DNA from: Malachius bipustulatus
Taxonomy: Eukaryota > Arthropoda > Insecta > Coleoptera > Melyridae
NCBI GenBank assembly: GCA_910589415.1
Contig: OU342636.1
Coordinates: forward strand, 38,579,735-38,643,734
Reading direction: 5' to 3'
DNA length: 64,000 nucleotides
Made by a program: the position numbers and the translations under genes. The notes under the pieces were generated by a model that did no database searches, was not told the origin of the DNA, and saw only the letters and a list, made by a program, of their open reading frames with translations. Shown piece after piece: positions 14,095 to 29,000 of the stretch. Positions within the stretch are counted from its first letter, which is position 1. Each line of letters starts with the position of its first letter.

Positions 14095-17000
14095 ATGGTC
14101 GCGAGACCAGGCGCTCTCTGCTTGTTCATCACGCTCTCCATCGTACTCTACATCATCACCTCGCCTCCGGAAGAAACCTCCTTACCCCCCAGTCGGGGGC
14201 CGCAGCCCTTGTCACCGTTTCGGAAACCCAGGCTAGTGGTCGGGTACACCCTCCTCGCGAAGGTGCAGGAGGAGAGTCGGGAATACCGTTGTCAGAGTAA
14301 CGAGGGTGAAGAAGTTGGTGGTGAAGTGATCGCGAAAGTTGTCAACGGGTGGATGGAGGTGAAGGGGATGAATTTGTGGGTTTACGGGGTGTATTACGAT
14401 GATAGGTTGGAGGGGTTCGGGTATGTGAGGATTGTTGCTATGGTTAAAGGTGAGATGATTTTATTATTATTTTTTTTTTTAAGAAAAAAATTCAGATTTT
14501 TTTGAGATCCCGTTTTGAGATTTTTGAATAATTTCTGGAAAAAAAACCCTTCTCATTATCTTCGAACAAAATAAGCCGAAATTTGGGAGTTTTTTATTTA
14601 TTATAGGGAGTCGGTAGAGTTTACAGAAAAATTGTGGTGACGGTTTTCAAATTGGAGTTTTTGAGAAAAGGCAAAAGGAGGATTTGAATTTTTTATTCCC
14701 AGTTAAGCTAGTAAATGATCGCCTTCAAAGTGTCACAATCGATTTCATAATTTATTTGTAAATATGTACGTCCTCTTTTTGAGATTTTTTTTCTCAAAAC
14801 AGAAACCTTCCCTTTTACCTACGAAAAAAGCTAAACCAAATTTTTTTATCAAAGGGAGTCGGTAGAGTTTACAGGAAAATTGCGGCGATGGATTTCAAAT
14901 TTGAATACATTTGAGTTTTTGAGTTTTTTCATTTTTCAAATTTTAGTTTTTGAGATAAATCAAAAGGAGAATTCAATTTTTTTTATTTTTCTGTCAAGCA
15001 AGTGAAGTGTTGCCTGAAAATCCTTGAAGAAAGGTCTCAAAATCAATTTCACAATTTATTTGTAGGTCTTATTTTGAGATTTTTTGAGATTTTTTTGAGT
15101 TCATGTTTTGAGATTTCTTAATAATATTAAAAAAAATCCCTTTATTTTCGAACAAAAACTAAGGCGAAATATTGAAAAATAATATTGAAATCGATATGGA
15201 GTTTAAAGGTAAAGGAAAATTTGGCGATCGCTTTTCAAAATTTGAGTTTTGGGGAAAATTAAAAACGAGAATTTCAATTCTATTTTTATTTTCAGTCAAG
15301 CAAGTGAAAAGTGTTGCCTGAAAATCTTTGAAGAAAAGTGTCAGAATCAATTTCACCATTTATTTCCAGGCCCTTTTTTTGAGATTTTTTGAGATTTTTT
15401 TGAGATCCTGTTTTGAGATTTTTGATCAATTTTCTAAAAAAAAAACTTCCCTTTATCCCCGAACAAACTAAGGCGGCGAAATAATGAAAAATGTCATTTT
15501 TTATAGATTCGGTAGAGAGTTTAAAGGAAAATTGTAGCGTTCGCTTTTCAAATTTGAGTTTTTGGGAAAAGTAAAAAGGAGAATTTGCCTGTTTTTTTAA
15601 TTTTAAGTCAAGCAAGTGAAGGGTTGCCTGAAAATTCTGGAAGAAAAGTGCCCGAATCGATTTCACAATTTAGCTCCAGGTCATTTTTTTGAGATTTTTG
15701 AGATTTTTTTTGAGATCCTGTTTTGAGATTTTTGATCAATTTTCTAAAAAAAAAACTTCCCTTTATCCCCGAACAAACTAAGGCGGCGAAATAATGAAAA
15801 ATGTCATTTTTTATAGATTCGGTAGAGAGTTTAAAAGAAAATTGTAGCGTTCGCTTTTCAAATTTGAGTTTTTGGGAAAAGTAAAAAGGAGAATTTGCCT
15901 GTTTTTTTAATTTTAAGTCAAGCAAGTGAAGGGTTGCCTGAAAATTCTGGAAGAAAAGTGCCCGAATCGATTTCACAATTTAGCTCCAGGTCATTTTTTT
16001 GAGATTTTTGAGATTTTTTTTGAGATCCTGTTTTGATATTTTTTATTAATTTTCTCGAAAAAAAAACCTTTCCTTTATCTTCGAACAAAGGCGAAAAAAT
16101 GAAAAATATAATTTTTTATAGAGTCGATAAGTATAGAGTTTAAAGGAAAATTGTAGCGTTCGCTTTTCAAATTTGAGTTTTTGGGAAAAGTAAAAAGGAG
16201 AATTTGCCTGTTTTTTTAATTTTAAGTCAAGCAAGTGAAGTGTTGTCTGAAAATCCTTGAAGAAAAGTGCCCGAATCAAATTCACAGTTTATTTCCAGGT
16301 CCTTTTTTGAGATTTTGCACGATTTTTTTGAGATAATGTTTTGAGATTTTTGATCAATTTTCTCAAAAAAAAACCTTCCTTTTATCTCCGAACAAACTAA
16401 GCCGAAATAATGAAAAATATCATTTTTTATAGATTCGGTATAGAGTTTAAAGGAAAATTGTAGCGATCGCTTTTCAAAATTTGAGTTTTTGGGAGAAGTA
16501 AAAATAAGAATTAATGCTTTTTTTTTTAATTTTCACTCAGGCAAGTGAAGTGTTGTCTGAAAATCCTTGAAGAAAAGTGCCAGAATCAATTTCACCATTT
16601 ATTTCCAGGCCCTTTTTTGAGATTTTTTGAGATTTTTTTGAGATTCTGTTTTGAGATTTTTGATTAATTTTCTCAAAAAAAAACCTTCCCTTTATCTTCG
16701 AAGAAACTAAGGCGAAAAAATGAAAAATATTATTTATTATAGAGTCGGTATAGAGTTTAAAGGAAAATTGTGGCCTTCGCTTTTAAAAATTTGAGTTTTT
16801 GGGAAAAGTAGAAGAGAGAATTTGCCTTTTTTTAATTAAGTCAAGCAAGTAAAGGGTTGCCTGAAACTGCTTGAAGAAAAGTGCCAGAATCAATTTCACA
16901 ATTTAATTCTAGGTCCTTTTTTTGAGATTTTTTGCGGTTTTTTGAGATCCTATTTTGAGATTTTTTATTATTATTCTCAAAAAAACACCTTTATCTTCGA

Positions 17001-20000
17001 ACAAACTGAAGTGAAATATTGAAAAATATTATTTATTGTAGGGAGTCGGTAAAGTTTACCAAAAAATTGTGGTGAACGCTTTTCAAAATTTGTAGTTTTT
17101 GGGAAAAGTAAAGAGGGTTTGGATTTTTTTCCCAGTCACGCAAGTGACTGAGATAACAGCTCAGTGACAGCTCTTATTATTGGAAAGATTTTTTGGATTT
17201 TTTTTTTAATTTATCAAAATTGTTCTATAAAATAATCCCCCCTCCTTTTTTTCATCATAATTCTTAATATATCATCATTTCTAAGAATATCCAGAATCGG
17301 AAAATTAGTCCCAATAACAAACATATTGGGCAAAAAACATTAATAGTTGAAAGAGGGTTGTGCAAAGATTACAGGAAAATTATGCCGAACCCTCTCTCCT
17401 AATTTTTGAAAAAAGTTAAAAAGAGGGTTGCGCTTTTTTCTTCTCGCTCAGGTAATCCACTGATTTTGATACTGGGGACAATTATAAAAAGAAATATATA
17501 GCTATCTCTCAAAAAAAATTGTTTCTTTCCCAAAATAAAAATAAAATGGATAGGAAAAAAATTAAAAAAAAATGAAAAAATTTCTTCCTCAAAAATACAA
17601 GTAAAATGGGGTGTAGCCTCAAAATTTCTCTATTAGGCCACTATTATTGACACAACCACACTTATAGGAGTATAATATCCACAAGAAGTGGTTTGGTGTT
17701 GAATTTGAGTAGAATCGATCAAGTAATTTCAAAATGGTGCCGTCTGAATTTTCGTAAAGTTGTATTTTTCAACAAAAAATGCAGAAAATTAATTTTAAGA
17801 GCACACATTTCACAGTCAAAATAATTATCAAAAGCCGTTAGGGATTTAATAAAATTAAATATTCAAGACTTTGCATTCAACTATCGAAAGGGGCAATAAA
17901 ACAAGAAAGATAAAAATCAGATATCTGGTAGGTATGCTCAAAAGAACGAAATAATAAATGCGAAAATTTCAGGCATCAGAACAACAACTTAAAAAAATTA
18001 ATCATACGTCAAAACGAAAAGTTTCTCGCAATTAAAAATGGCAAACATTAAATTCGGGACTTGTTAAATATTTCACGAGCAAATACGTCGAATATCACGA
18101 AATTGAATATGATATGTCAATTTGTCTTGGATAAACAGTAATTTAGTTTAGGCGAATCTTCGAGGTTTCGGTATCGTTAATTGCCCGCTCTTTATAACAA
18201 CAACTACTGACATTTATTAGCTACCTGTTAGTCTTTACCTGGGTCTTTAGCGTGTTAATATGACGCGGATATTCCACCAAACGCTAAACGAATCAACAGA
18301 TTCGTCCATAAAATAATTCCAGTCTCAATTAATTATTTAATAATTACACTTAGCTGTAATATCTACCATTATTAAAAGGCGTACCTTTTTCAAAACGATC
18401 TTTTTATCAAAAATATCATGTGCAGATTCACAGACCTTAGATAGCTCGAGGGGTTGATTTTAAAGCGTAGGTCATATGCCAGCATGTAACATACCTATTT
18501 ACTACGTGGAACTCAGAAAGATATCCTGGCCGGTGGCTCCCACAGGTCATTTTAGCAAATAGCTTCAAGACAACATGACGTAGCGCTTCGCTGATTGGGA
18601 AATGGCTAGGATGCGAGGCAGCAAAGCGGATTCCTGTATATATTACTTTCGTACCTAAATCTGTTTCTTCGCTAGTAATAAACGTGACTTTTTTTCTAGC
18701 ATTTTCTAACCTGAAACTAAGTTTCGAAATAAATGATCGACGCCATAGTTGTTTCTTGATGATCTTTCCTAATTGTCTGGAATTTCTGCATCATATAGCT
18801 GACTAACTCGGTAAATTAAACCAGAGTGTTAATAATCAATAGATTAATATCAACTTTTTGAGTTTTTCGATTTCCGACGTCAAACGCTGTTATCTTCAAT
18901 AGACTCTTTAATCCTATACTAATACCCTGTGAATGTCGCCGTTTTTAGCAGTTCAATTTTCAAGCTCTGCGCCTGACTGCCTTGTGGTACCTAATTGAGA
19001 ACCAACGAATTACCGTTCTACTATTGCAAGTTCACCTATTGCATCATCTTAATTCGGAAATGTACCTAAGCAATAATACCACGAATTGTAAAAGTAAAAG
19101 TCTAATTTTTTTCAAGAAGTTGTGCAGAAAGAGAGAAACAAACGTCTTCGAAATCCATCAATTAAAAGAGCCTATCTCCAGTGTCATACCTCCAAGATTC
19201 ACGAGTTGCTTAAATTAAAATGAAGGGGCTGAAATTGATCAAGTGATTAATCTCCAGTAATGGAGAGGGTGCAAATTTTCTCGACCGTAATTCTCGAACC
19301 ATGCGTCATTTTTATGCGCGATTCATCCACAGATTTGCATTCGTATGCGAGGCATTTATTTTATAGTGCTTAAGCCCAAGAATAGATATGGTACGGATTA
19401 TTGAAGAGTTTTACGAGAATTGTTTTTTTCTGCTGCGCTTCTGCCTGGTCTTATATCCCGCAGTCTCAAGTAATGGAGGGTGCAAACTTTCTCGACCGTA
19501 ATTCTCGAACCATGCGTCATTTTTTTGCGCAATTCGTCCACATTTATATTTACATTTACATTATAATTTTTATTTTAGAGCGCTTAAGCTCAATAACGGA
19601 CGCGGTACGGATTAATACGTACGAAGATTAGTGCGAAGAGTTTTACGAGAATGGGTTTTTTCTGCTGCGCTTCTTCCTGGTTTTATATCTTACAGTCTCC
19701 AGTAATGGAAAGTTTTAATGAATTCAATTAATGAAGAGTTTTACGAGAATGGGTTTTCTCTGCTGCGACTCTCTAGTAATGGAGAGGGTGCAATTTTTCT
19801 CGACCGTAATTCTCGAACCATGCGTCATTTTTTTTGCGCAATACATCTGGATTTATATGTGAGTCATTTATTTTAGAGTGCGTAAGCCTAATGGACATGC
19901 TATATTCAAATATTTCTTCTTAAGCCGAGAATAAGTAAGCAGGGAGCTAGAAAGAGTTGCCTACCTGAAGGCAATCGTAAAGATGATCTCTTGAGATATT

Positions 20001-23000
20001 CATTTAGTGGAATATGCGATAGGTGGTGTCGATACGAGACCTCCTCCTAACGTCTCACTTCGACTTTGTTTCATGATCTCGTTCCGAGTAGATGGGCAGC
20101 CTCAAAAGCCACAGTGATTATTCCTTTTTTATATCTCTTATTCTGTTGCGATAGTTCCATAATAAACGAGATGGGCGGCATTTTTGAATGTAAATTGCGT
20201 TATTATTTAATAATTTATAGCGACTTAAAGAGCTGAACGTGTTCGAAATTGTTTTATGCAAAATACCTCGTCGGGTTTGCGTATAATTAATAGCGTCGAG
20301 GTATCACTACACTTTTGGTTTTTTTAATGTTAAAAATTTATTGGTTGCCTTTTAATTGATATTGTTTCATCCCATCCCGTGGATTTCGTTAAATTGTATT
20401 TTATTAAAGAGGGAAAATAAAAACTGGCAATTCTGAATTATGTCGAACGGTTTGTAATTAACATTTCAAGCTTTTTTATTTGATTTTTGTGCCTAGAACC
20501 CGGGGCCACTATATATCCTTGTCGGTAATAAATTATACAAAGACACGTATATAACGTTTTATGGGATTCAATAAACTGGCAATTTGTCCAGGGGGCCGGG
20601 GGCCTGTTAGGGCGAATCGGAATAATTATTTTAATGAAAGGCTTGCACCTGATTAGGAACTAACTTCAAGACTATTGTCCCTAGGGGCATATAAAATCTA
20701 TTTATTTAAATCATAATCGGTGAAGCATGACCTCTTTTTTCTCATTGAGGTTTAATCAGCGTGATGGAAAAAGTAAGCAAAAAAAAAACTAAAAATAAAA
20801 AAAAGTTAAGTCCCTTACCTGGACCCGAACCCCTGTCTGCTAAGTGACACTGTTCGGCGGTTATTGCTATTACTGAGTTTGCAAGTGATACACGGAGACG
20901 TGACCTGAAGTTACGAAAATTATTTTTTTTAAATGTTCTAAAAAAATTAGTACAAATTGGTCTCTTAAGCACCTTTATGAAAAATTGCTTGCTTAAAGGG
21001 AAAAAAATTACAAGTATGTAAGAAAACATTTTATAGAAGAAAATAAAAAAGGTGCTGATTGAAGGGGAAAATTGAGCCAAATGCCATTTTGTTGTTTTTT
21101 CCAATAAGATTACAGAAAATCCCCCATTTGAGCTGCACATATTATTGAAGGATGAAGCGAGTTTTTCGAAAGAAGATGCCTCGTCTACATGATGTCATTT
21201 TGTGGTGTTTGGTGCGTTGGATGACGTATTTAGTACTGTGAAAATGACGTCTAATTGACTAAAAAATATCGCAGCTAAAAGAGATCATTTATTCACGTAA
21301 AAAAGACGTGAAAAAGACGTGAAAATTACCAATAAAAGACGTAATTTTTTACTCAAAAACACGTAATTTTGGACGTGAAAACTGCGTAATATTGAAGGAT
21401 GAAGCTTGTTTTTAGAGGAAAATTTTGCCAATATAAAGTAATTTTTTGGATGTTTGGTGCGTCGAATGACCCTTCAATAATACGCAAATTTTCAAGTCCA
21501 AAATTAGGTATTTTTTAGGTATATATCACGTCTTCTATTTGGTAATTTTTACGCCTTTTTACGTGATTTTTACGCGAATAAATGACGTCTTTTATATGTG
21601 ACATTTAATCGTCGCTACGACGTCATTCTCACGTCACAAAATTCGTCATTTACGCACAAAATACCACAAAATGATGTCATATTGACGTTGCATCTACTGA
21701 TTGAAAAATATAGCCTGAATGAGAGAAAGATCAAAGAAGTATTGGTACCACAGCAAAGAAGAGCATCAGATACGAAGCCAGAATCGCGCAATACAAACAA
21801 AATCGTCAGTTTGTGTCGAATCAGAAACTGCAAAAGAACAAGTTGTGCCAAATAAAGAAGAAACAATACACTTCTGGGCATCATTATGAGATGATCCCAA
21901 AGAATACAACAAAAAGTCTGCTTGGGTAAAAGAAATAGAGAAAAACAAACCAAAGAAAGAAATGGAAGATATTCTGGTGACTGCAGAGATGGTGGCAAAT
22001 AGGGCGAAGAAAATAAAGAATTGGTCAGCACCAGGAGAAGATGAATTGCATCGTTTTTGGCTTATGCATCTAACTGGCTTTCATCCTCAAAGAAAACAGT
22101 TAACAGTAACACAGTAACAGACGTTTAACAGACAGTTAAAAGACGTCATTTATTCACGGAACAATCACGTAATATGTCAAATTGACCTAAAAAACACGTA
22201 ATTTTGAACGTGAAAAACTACGTATTATTGAAGAATGAAACAAGGAAAATTTTTGAAGATGCAACGTCAATAATATAACGTCATTTTTTTATATTTGATT
22301 TGTCGAATGACGTATTTACTAACGTGATACTGACGTCTTCATGACTAAGAAATATCACAACTATATGATGTCATTTATTCACGTAAAAAACCAAAGTAAA
22401 ATTACTAAATAAAAGACGTAATATTGACGTAAAAACACCTAACTTTGGACGTGAGAACTGCCTATTATTGAAGAATGAAGCGAGTTTTTCTAAGGAAAAT
22501 GCTACGTCAATATAACGACATTTTTTGGTGCTTGGTGCGTCGAATGGCAAATTTAGCGACGTGAAAGTGACGTCTTAATGACTAGATCAGAGAAGTCATT
22601 TATTTACCTAAAAATCACGTAAAAAAAACCTAGTCCAAAAAACACGTAATTTTGGACGTGGAAAACTGCGTATTCTTGAAGGATGATGGATAAAATGTTA
22701 TTCGTAATGTAGGTATAGTGACATTGCCTGAAAAAACTTCAAATATCACCAAAATTGTACGCCTTATGAAGAAAATTAAAGAATACTTATTTGTTATAAA
22801 AAACAGTGTCTATTGAGAAACGTTTTTGTATTTGCAATAAAGTCAGTGGCGTAAAAGATAGAGAGGGAAAAGGGGCGCCTAAGATGATATCGACCCTAAA
22901 TGTCGAAAAATAAGCGTTCTTGACAATGTTTATTTGAGAAAACAAAGTTTTGTTTGACGCCCTCTACTACCCCTAAAAAGGTTGTCGGTATATTTATGAT

Positions 23001-26000
23001 ACAGCCTTATATGTATATTGAAAAATGTGAGAAATAATCAATTTAATTCAAAATATCGGAAATCGAAAAAAAAATATTTTTTTCTTGAAATGACTTTGTT
23101 AGTATGACTTCATGTTATGACGTCAAATCGAACTCAGCCAAGACCCCTCCCGCTATGATAAATAATATGTTTATCCTGTTTAAAGTTTGTTATGAATATT
23201 TTTGAATAAATGAAGCTTTTTACCATATTAGAGAATTATCCTCACACACCTACTACTAGTACGTAGGTACCACCTTAAGACGCCTACATGCTACACGAGT
23301 TAGTTATGCTTCAACACCTTCCAAACCGCATAATTTACATATTAATTAGATATTGGATTCGACATCCCTGGATTTTTGATTAATGGCCGCGATGTTATTT
23401 ATGTACCTACTTGGAACATTTCAAGAGGAATTTAAAAACAATAGGTCTTCAGAATGATAGATGTCGTTTTAAATTGGCTATTATGTCCTGTCCAGAAGAT
23501 AAACAGTAATTTTTTCCAGCGCCTTTAATGATATAACAGTGCTAGCACCAGCACCAAAACCAGCACCAGCATAAGAGATTAACTATTTTTCGCGGATAAG
23601 TCTAGCTGAAAAAAAACAAGACTCGCGTCGGGCTGTAGTAATTTGTCTTTCATGAACGAAATGGTTCGAATGTCGTCGACCAGTTAACGATGTCACATTT
23701 ATGAAACCGCGACTACGAGACGTCCCACCTTTATTGTTTGTAATTTTTCATGCTTTGCAATTTTGAAAGGTTACCAAAAGTAATGGCTTCTTAATGAGGA
23801 TTTTGTGGATGAAACGCTGAGAGTTTTTTTGCCAGCTCCTACCTATGCGGAACTGGTTTAGAATTGGAAAATTATAAAAAATCGTCTTGGACGCTAACGA
23901 TTAGGAGGAGATTAGCGAATTTTTTACTTCAACGCGTACAGGCTGATCGAGTAAAGCGAGCCACTTAACTTTTCATTTCGTAAATTCCAAATATATTCAG
24001 TGAGAATACTGAAGTCATAAGATATAATTTATTTACTTGACAGTGTTCGTAATTGACGTTCCTGGGGTCCCCGTTACCTATTAATAATAGGCCCCTTCAT
24101 CATCCATAGGCTACTGACACGACCACACTGCACACAACTTCCATGGGCCCCAGCCTGACAGGATCGAAGATCGGAATACTTGCACGCTAAGACGAATCGT
24201 CGAGACAGGCTAACAGACACAATCATCACGAGGACCTGATGAGGCTGAGTTCAAAAGTCGCTCCCCCCCCCAAAAAAAAAAAAAAAAAAAAAAGCGACAA
24301 GAAACCCCCAGAAGCTCTCTAAGGCCAAGACCACAATTTCATACCTACCAAGAAACAAGTGAACGTCTCCTGGAAATTGTAATAGAGTCCCGATGATGCA
24401 CTTGACAATCGACGAGAAGTCTCCAGAATGAAGAGAAGAGACGGCAGTAACCTAAAAATTGTTCTCGTGGAGATCGGCCAAAATACAAATCACTCCACAC
24501 CATTCACTGAAACCTTCAGACTGACAATAGAAACAGAATCTTACAGATTTAGAGGGACAATGTCACAGATGCCAACGATATGGACACGCACAAACAAATT
24601 GCAACCCAGACCGAGTGTTTCAAATGCTCGGGGGACCACTCCAAGTGCGCCAACATCCGGCTAACTGGAGAGGGTGTTCAAAACACTTCCCGCTCCCGTT
24701 TACTTGTAACACCCTCACCACAAAGAGATATCAACAGAATCACAAATCTCACAAGAAACAAAGAACAAATCATCAAAAACATTGCCAATCAACTTTGCAG
24801 CCTCCTACTGCAACACATTGAACTGTCCCTAACACCCGACCAAACAGAAAAATTGATGAAGACCATCATCGTCATACTCACACAAACAAAGATACCCCTC
24901 ATGAGTTCGGATCGGACTAAACAACCAATCAACCACGATATCGCGATGAAGAGTCACTTCAATCAGTTAATCAGTAGAGAACGTCGGAAAGTTATGAGTG
25001 ACTGACGTTGTGATACCGACATTGACGTAGTAAGCGTAGCGTCAATGTCACCCTAACATTTTTGCAATTGCAGCACTCGAGCAAACCGTTTCAAAGTATC
25101 TTGACGTAATTTTTGCCGTAAAATCCAATTCTGCAATAAAAATAGGAGTACCAGTTCAATATTGTAAGTTTGCCCCATCCCCACATCATCAAGGAGTGAG
25201 TATAGGTAGGGTACCTGTTTTACCGACATCAACGCTTACTAGTGTCGGTAATGCAGGCACCTTAGGTCTAGTGTGTAGTTTGTCTTTGTTTCCAGACTGC
25301 TTGGACAGATTTAAATCAGTTTTTTTGTTTGCAGGCAAATTCAACCAAACTCTCTACTGCCAAACGGGAGAAAACGAGACTCGTCATACTACAAAAGCTT
25401 TCATCAAAGAGATCTGGTCGCCCAACTGGAACAAGAACGACGAGACGATTTACTTCAACCCGGTCCTGATTTCGTGTAGGATTTTAACGAGCGGAAACCC
25501 AAACCAAATAACCCTAAGTCGATCTCCCTGCACCAACACCAACACCAACACCAAAGACGTACTAACGCTACGAATAACGCCAGTTTCTCCCGAAAAGAAC
25601 AACTTTACCTTATGCGTGAAACCATTAGCCTTCAAGGAAGATATCTCAAAGCACTTATTGCAATGGCTGGAAATAAATAAACTTTTAGGAGCTTCGAAAT
25701 TCGAAATATATGTAGATAGCGTTCACACGAACGTCCTCAAGCTTCTTAAATGGTACTCCGCAAACGTCAGCCTAGTTGTTCGAGGACATAAAATCATAAA
25801 TTACGACGAGGACAAGCAATTACTGAAACGGATATGGCAAAAGCGACGGTACGAAATAGTTGTTTATACGGATTGCCTTTACCGCAATCTGCACAGCGAC
25901 TACATCATTCCCATAGACATTGATGAAATAATTGGTGAGTATTGTTATATAAATTACAGTCGTATGTGCGATTAAAATGTGGCGCCCGAGAGATATCTAG

Positions 26001-29000
26001 TAAACATCTCTATACGGTCATATTTATTTATTATTTGTAGGTTGCCTGGTCAGTAGGAAAATAATGACGATAACGCCGAGTCTCTATAATTATTATTATG
26101 AACTGATATTATTGATACTATCGCAAACTAGTTTCGCTTCATGAGTGTTAGGATGTAAGTGCACTGAAGCGATTAATAATCGCAAATTAATGGTGGTAGA
26201 CTTTATCTTGAATTAAATGTTCCGATCTCTTATTAAGACTTCATGTTCTTCGATTCTTGCTTTCAATCAATCTCACTTTATTCTGTATGCCTTGTGACGT
26301 AGTTGACCCTTATAGAGATTTCTACAAGATACAATAATTAGCCTCATTAAATTACTTGAATAAAAAATTTCTGTATTCATCATTATTAAGGGTGTTTGGT
26401 AGGTGGGCGCCTATTATATCGCATTTTGAGCATAAAGGAGGGAATAACTTTTTTCAAAATCAGGTCCCGTTCAGGAAATAATCCCAAAAATGTTGAAAAT
26501 CTCCAAAAAAGGCTGCTGAATATTTTTTTTCAGTAACTAGACAACCAAAATCGAAAGTCAGGTATAAAATCGTATTTTAAGCATAAAAGGGAGAATAACC
26601 TTTGTCAAGATCATGCCTCGTTTGGGAAATATCTCCAAAAATGTAAAACTAAGGCTGCAAAAAAATATATTTTTTTAGTAACTGAATAGCCAAAATCGTA
26701 CGTCATGTATAAAATTCAATTTTAAGCATAAAAGAAAGAATAACTTTTTTCAAAATCAGGTCTCGTTAAGGAAATATTCCCAAAAATGTAGCAAATTTCA
26801 AAAAAAGGCTGCTGAGTAATTTTTTTTTTTGGTAGCTAGACAACCGAAATCGGAAGTCAGGTATAAAATCGAGTTTTAAGCATAAAAGAGAGAATAATTT
26901 TTTCCAAGAGCAGGTCCCGTTTAGGAAATAATCTCAAAAATGTATAAGTAACTAAGGCTGCTAAAAAAAATATTTTTTTCTAGTAACTGGGCAGTGAAAA
27001 TCGAATGTATAAATTCGTATTTTAAGCATAAAAGAGGGAATAACCTTTGTCAAGATCATGCCCCGTTTGGGAAATATCTCCAAAAATGTAAAACTAAGGC
27101 TGCTAAAAAATATATTTTTTTAGTAACTGAATAGCCAAAATCGTACGTCATGTATAAAATTCAATTTTAAGCATAAAAGAAAGAATAACTTTTTTTCAAA
27201 ATCAGGTCTCGTTAAGGAAATATTCCCAAAAATGTTGCAAAATTCCAAAAAAAAGGCTGCTGAGTAATTTTTTTTTTTGGTAGCTAGACAACCGAAATCG
27301 GAAGTCAGGTATAAAATCGAATTTTAAGCATAAAAGAAAGAATAATTTTTTCCAAGATCAGGTCCCGTTTAGGAAATAATCCCAAAAATGTATAACTAAG
27401 GCTGCTAAAAAATATATTTTTTTAGTAACTGAATAGCCAAAATCGTACGTCATGTATAAAATTCAATTTTAAGCATAAAAGAAAGAATAACTTTTTTCAA
27501 AATCAGGTCTCGTTAAGGAAATATTCCCAAAAATGTAGCAAATTTCAAAAAAAGGCTGCTGAGAAATTTTTTTTTTTTGGTAGCTAGACAACCGAAATCG
27601 GAAGTCAGGTATAAAATCGAGTTTTAAGCATAAAAGAGAGAATAATTTTTTCCAAGAGCAGGTCCCGTTTAGGAAATAATCTCAAAAATGTATAACTAAG
27701 GCTGCTAAAAAAAATATTTTTTTCTAGTAACTGGGCAGTGAAAATCGAATGTATAAATTCGTATTTTAAGCATAAAAGAGGGAATAACCTTTGTAAAGAT
27801 CATGCCCCGTTTGGGAAATATCTCCAAAAATGTAAAACTAAGGCTGCTAAAAAATATATTTTTTTAGTAACTGAATAGCCAAAATCGTACGTCATGTATA
27901 AAATTCAATTTTAAGCATAAAAGAAAGAATAACTTTTTTCAAAATCAGGTCTCGTTAAGGAAATATTCCCAAAAATGTTGCAAAATTCCAAAAAAAAAAA
28001 GGCTGCTGAGTAATTTTTTTTTTGGTAGCTAGACAACCGAAATCGGAAGTCAGGTATAAAATCGAATTTTAAGCATAAAAGAGAGAATAATTTTTTCCAA
28101 GATCAGGTCCCGTTTAGGAAATAATCCCAAAAATGTATAACTAAGGCTGCTAAAAAAATATATTTTTCTAGTAACTGGACAGTGAAAATCGAATGTATAA
28201 ATTCGTATTTTAAGCATAAAAGAGGGAATAACTATTTGCAAGATTAGGTCTCGTTTAGGAAATAATCCCAAAAACGTTGCAAATCTCTAAAAAAGGCTGC
28301 TGAGTAATTTTTTTTTGGTAACTAGACAACCAAAATCGAGAATCAGGTATAAAATCGTATTCTAAGCATAAAAGAGAGAATAACTTTTTTCAAGATGAGG
28401 CCTCGTTTGCGAAATATTTCCAAAAATATAATACTAAGGCTACACATTTGCTTTTTTTGTAATTGAGACAAAATCGAGAGCGGCAGCAAACAAAATAGAA
28501 AAAAGTTACTCTCTCTTTTATGCTTAAAATTAGATTTTATATAATATGACGTTCGATTTTGGCTATGCAGTTCCTAAAAAAAAATATTTACTCAGCAGCC
28601 TTTTTTTGGAAATTTGCAACATTTTTAGTATTTCCTAAATGAGACCTGATTTCGAAAAAAGTTATTCTCTCTTTTAGGTTTAATATTTGATTTTATACAT
28701 GACGTTTCATTTTGGTCACCTAGTTCCTAAAAAAAAATTATTTATTCTGCAGCCTTTTTTGGAAATTTGCATCATTTTTGGGAATATTTCCTAAACCAGG
28801 CCTGATCTTGGAAAAAAAGTATTCTCTCTTTTATATGCTTAAAATACGATTTTATACCTGGCGCTCGATTTTGGTTGTCCAGTTACTAAAAAAAATTATT
28901 TACTCAGCAGCCTTTTTTGGAGATTTTTTGGATATTTTTTTTTAACGAGACCTGATCTTGAAAAAATGATTATCTCTTTTATGTTTAAGATACGATTATG

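Noticed and set aside
15159..16285. Open frames of 66-124 codons on the minus strand
   Set aside because: They recur with the 310-bp tandem unit and are its translation, not separate genes.
20742..21140. 132-codon minus-strand frame
   Set aside because: Runs through homopolymers, a tRNA-like SINE head and the start of a repeat; hydrophobic/Phe-rich by composition only.
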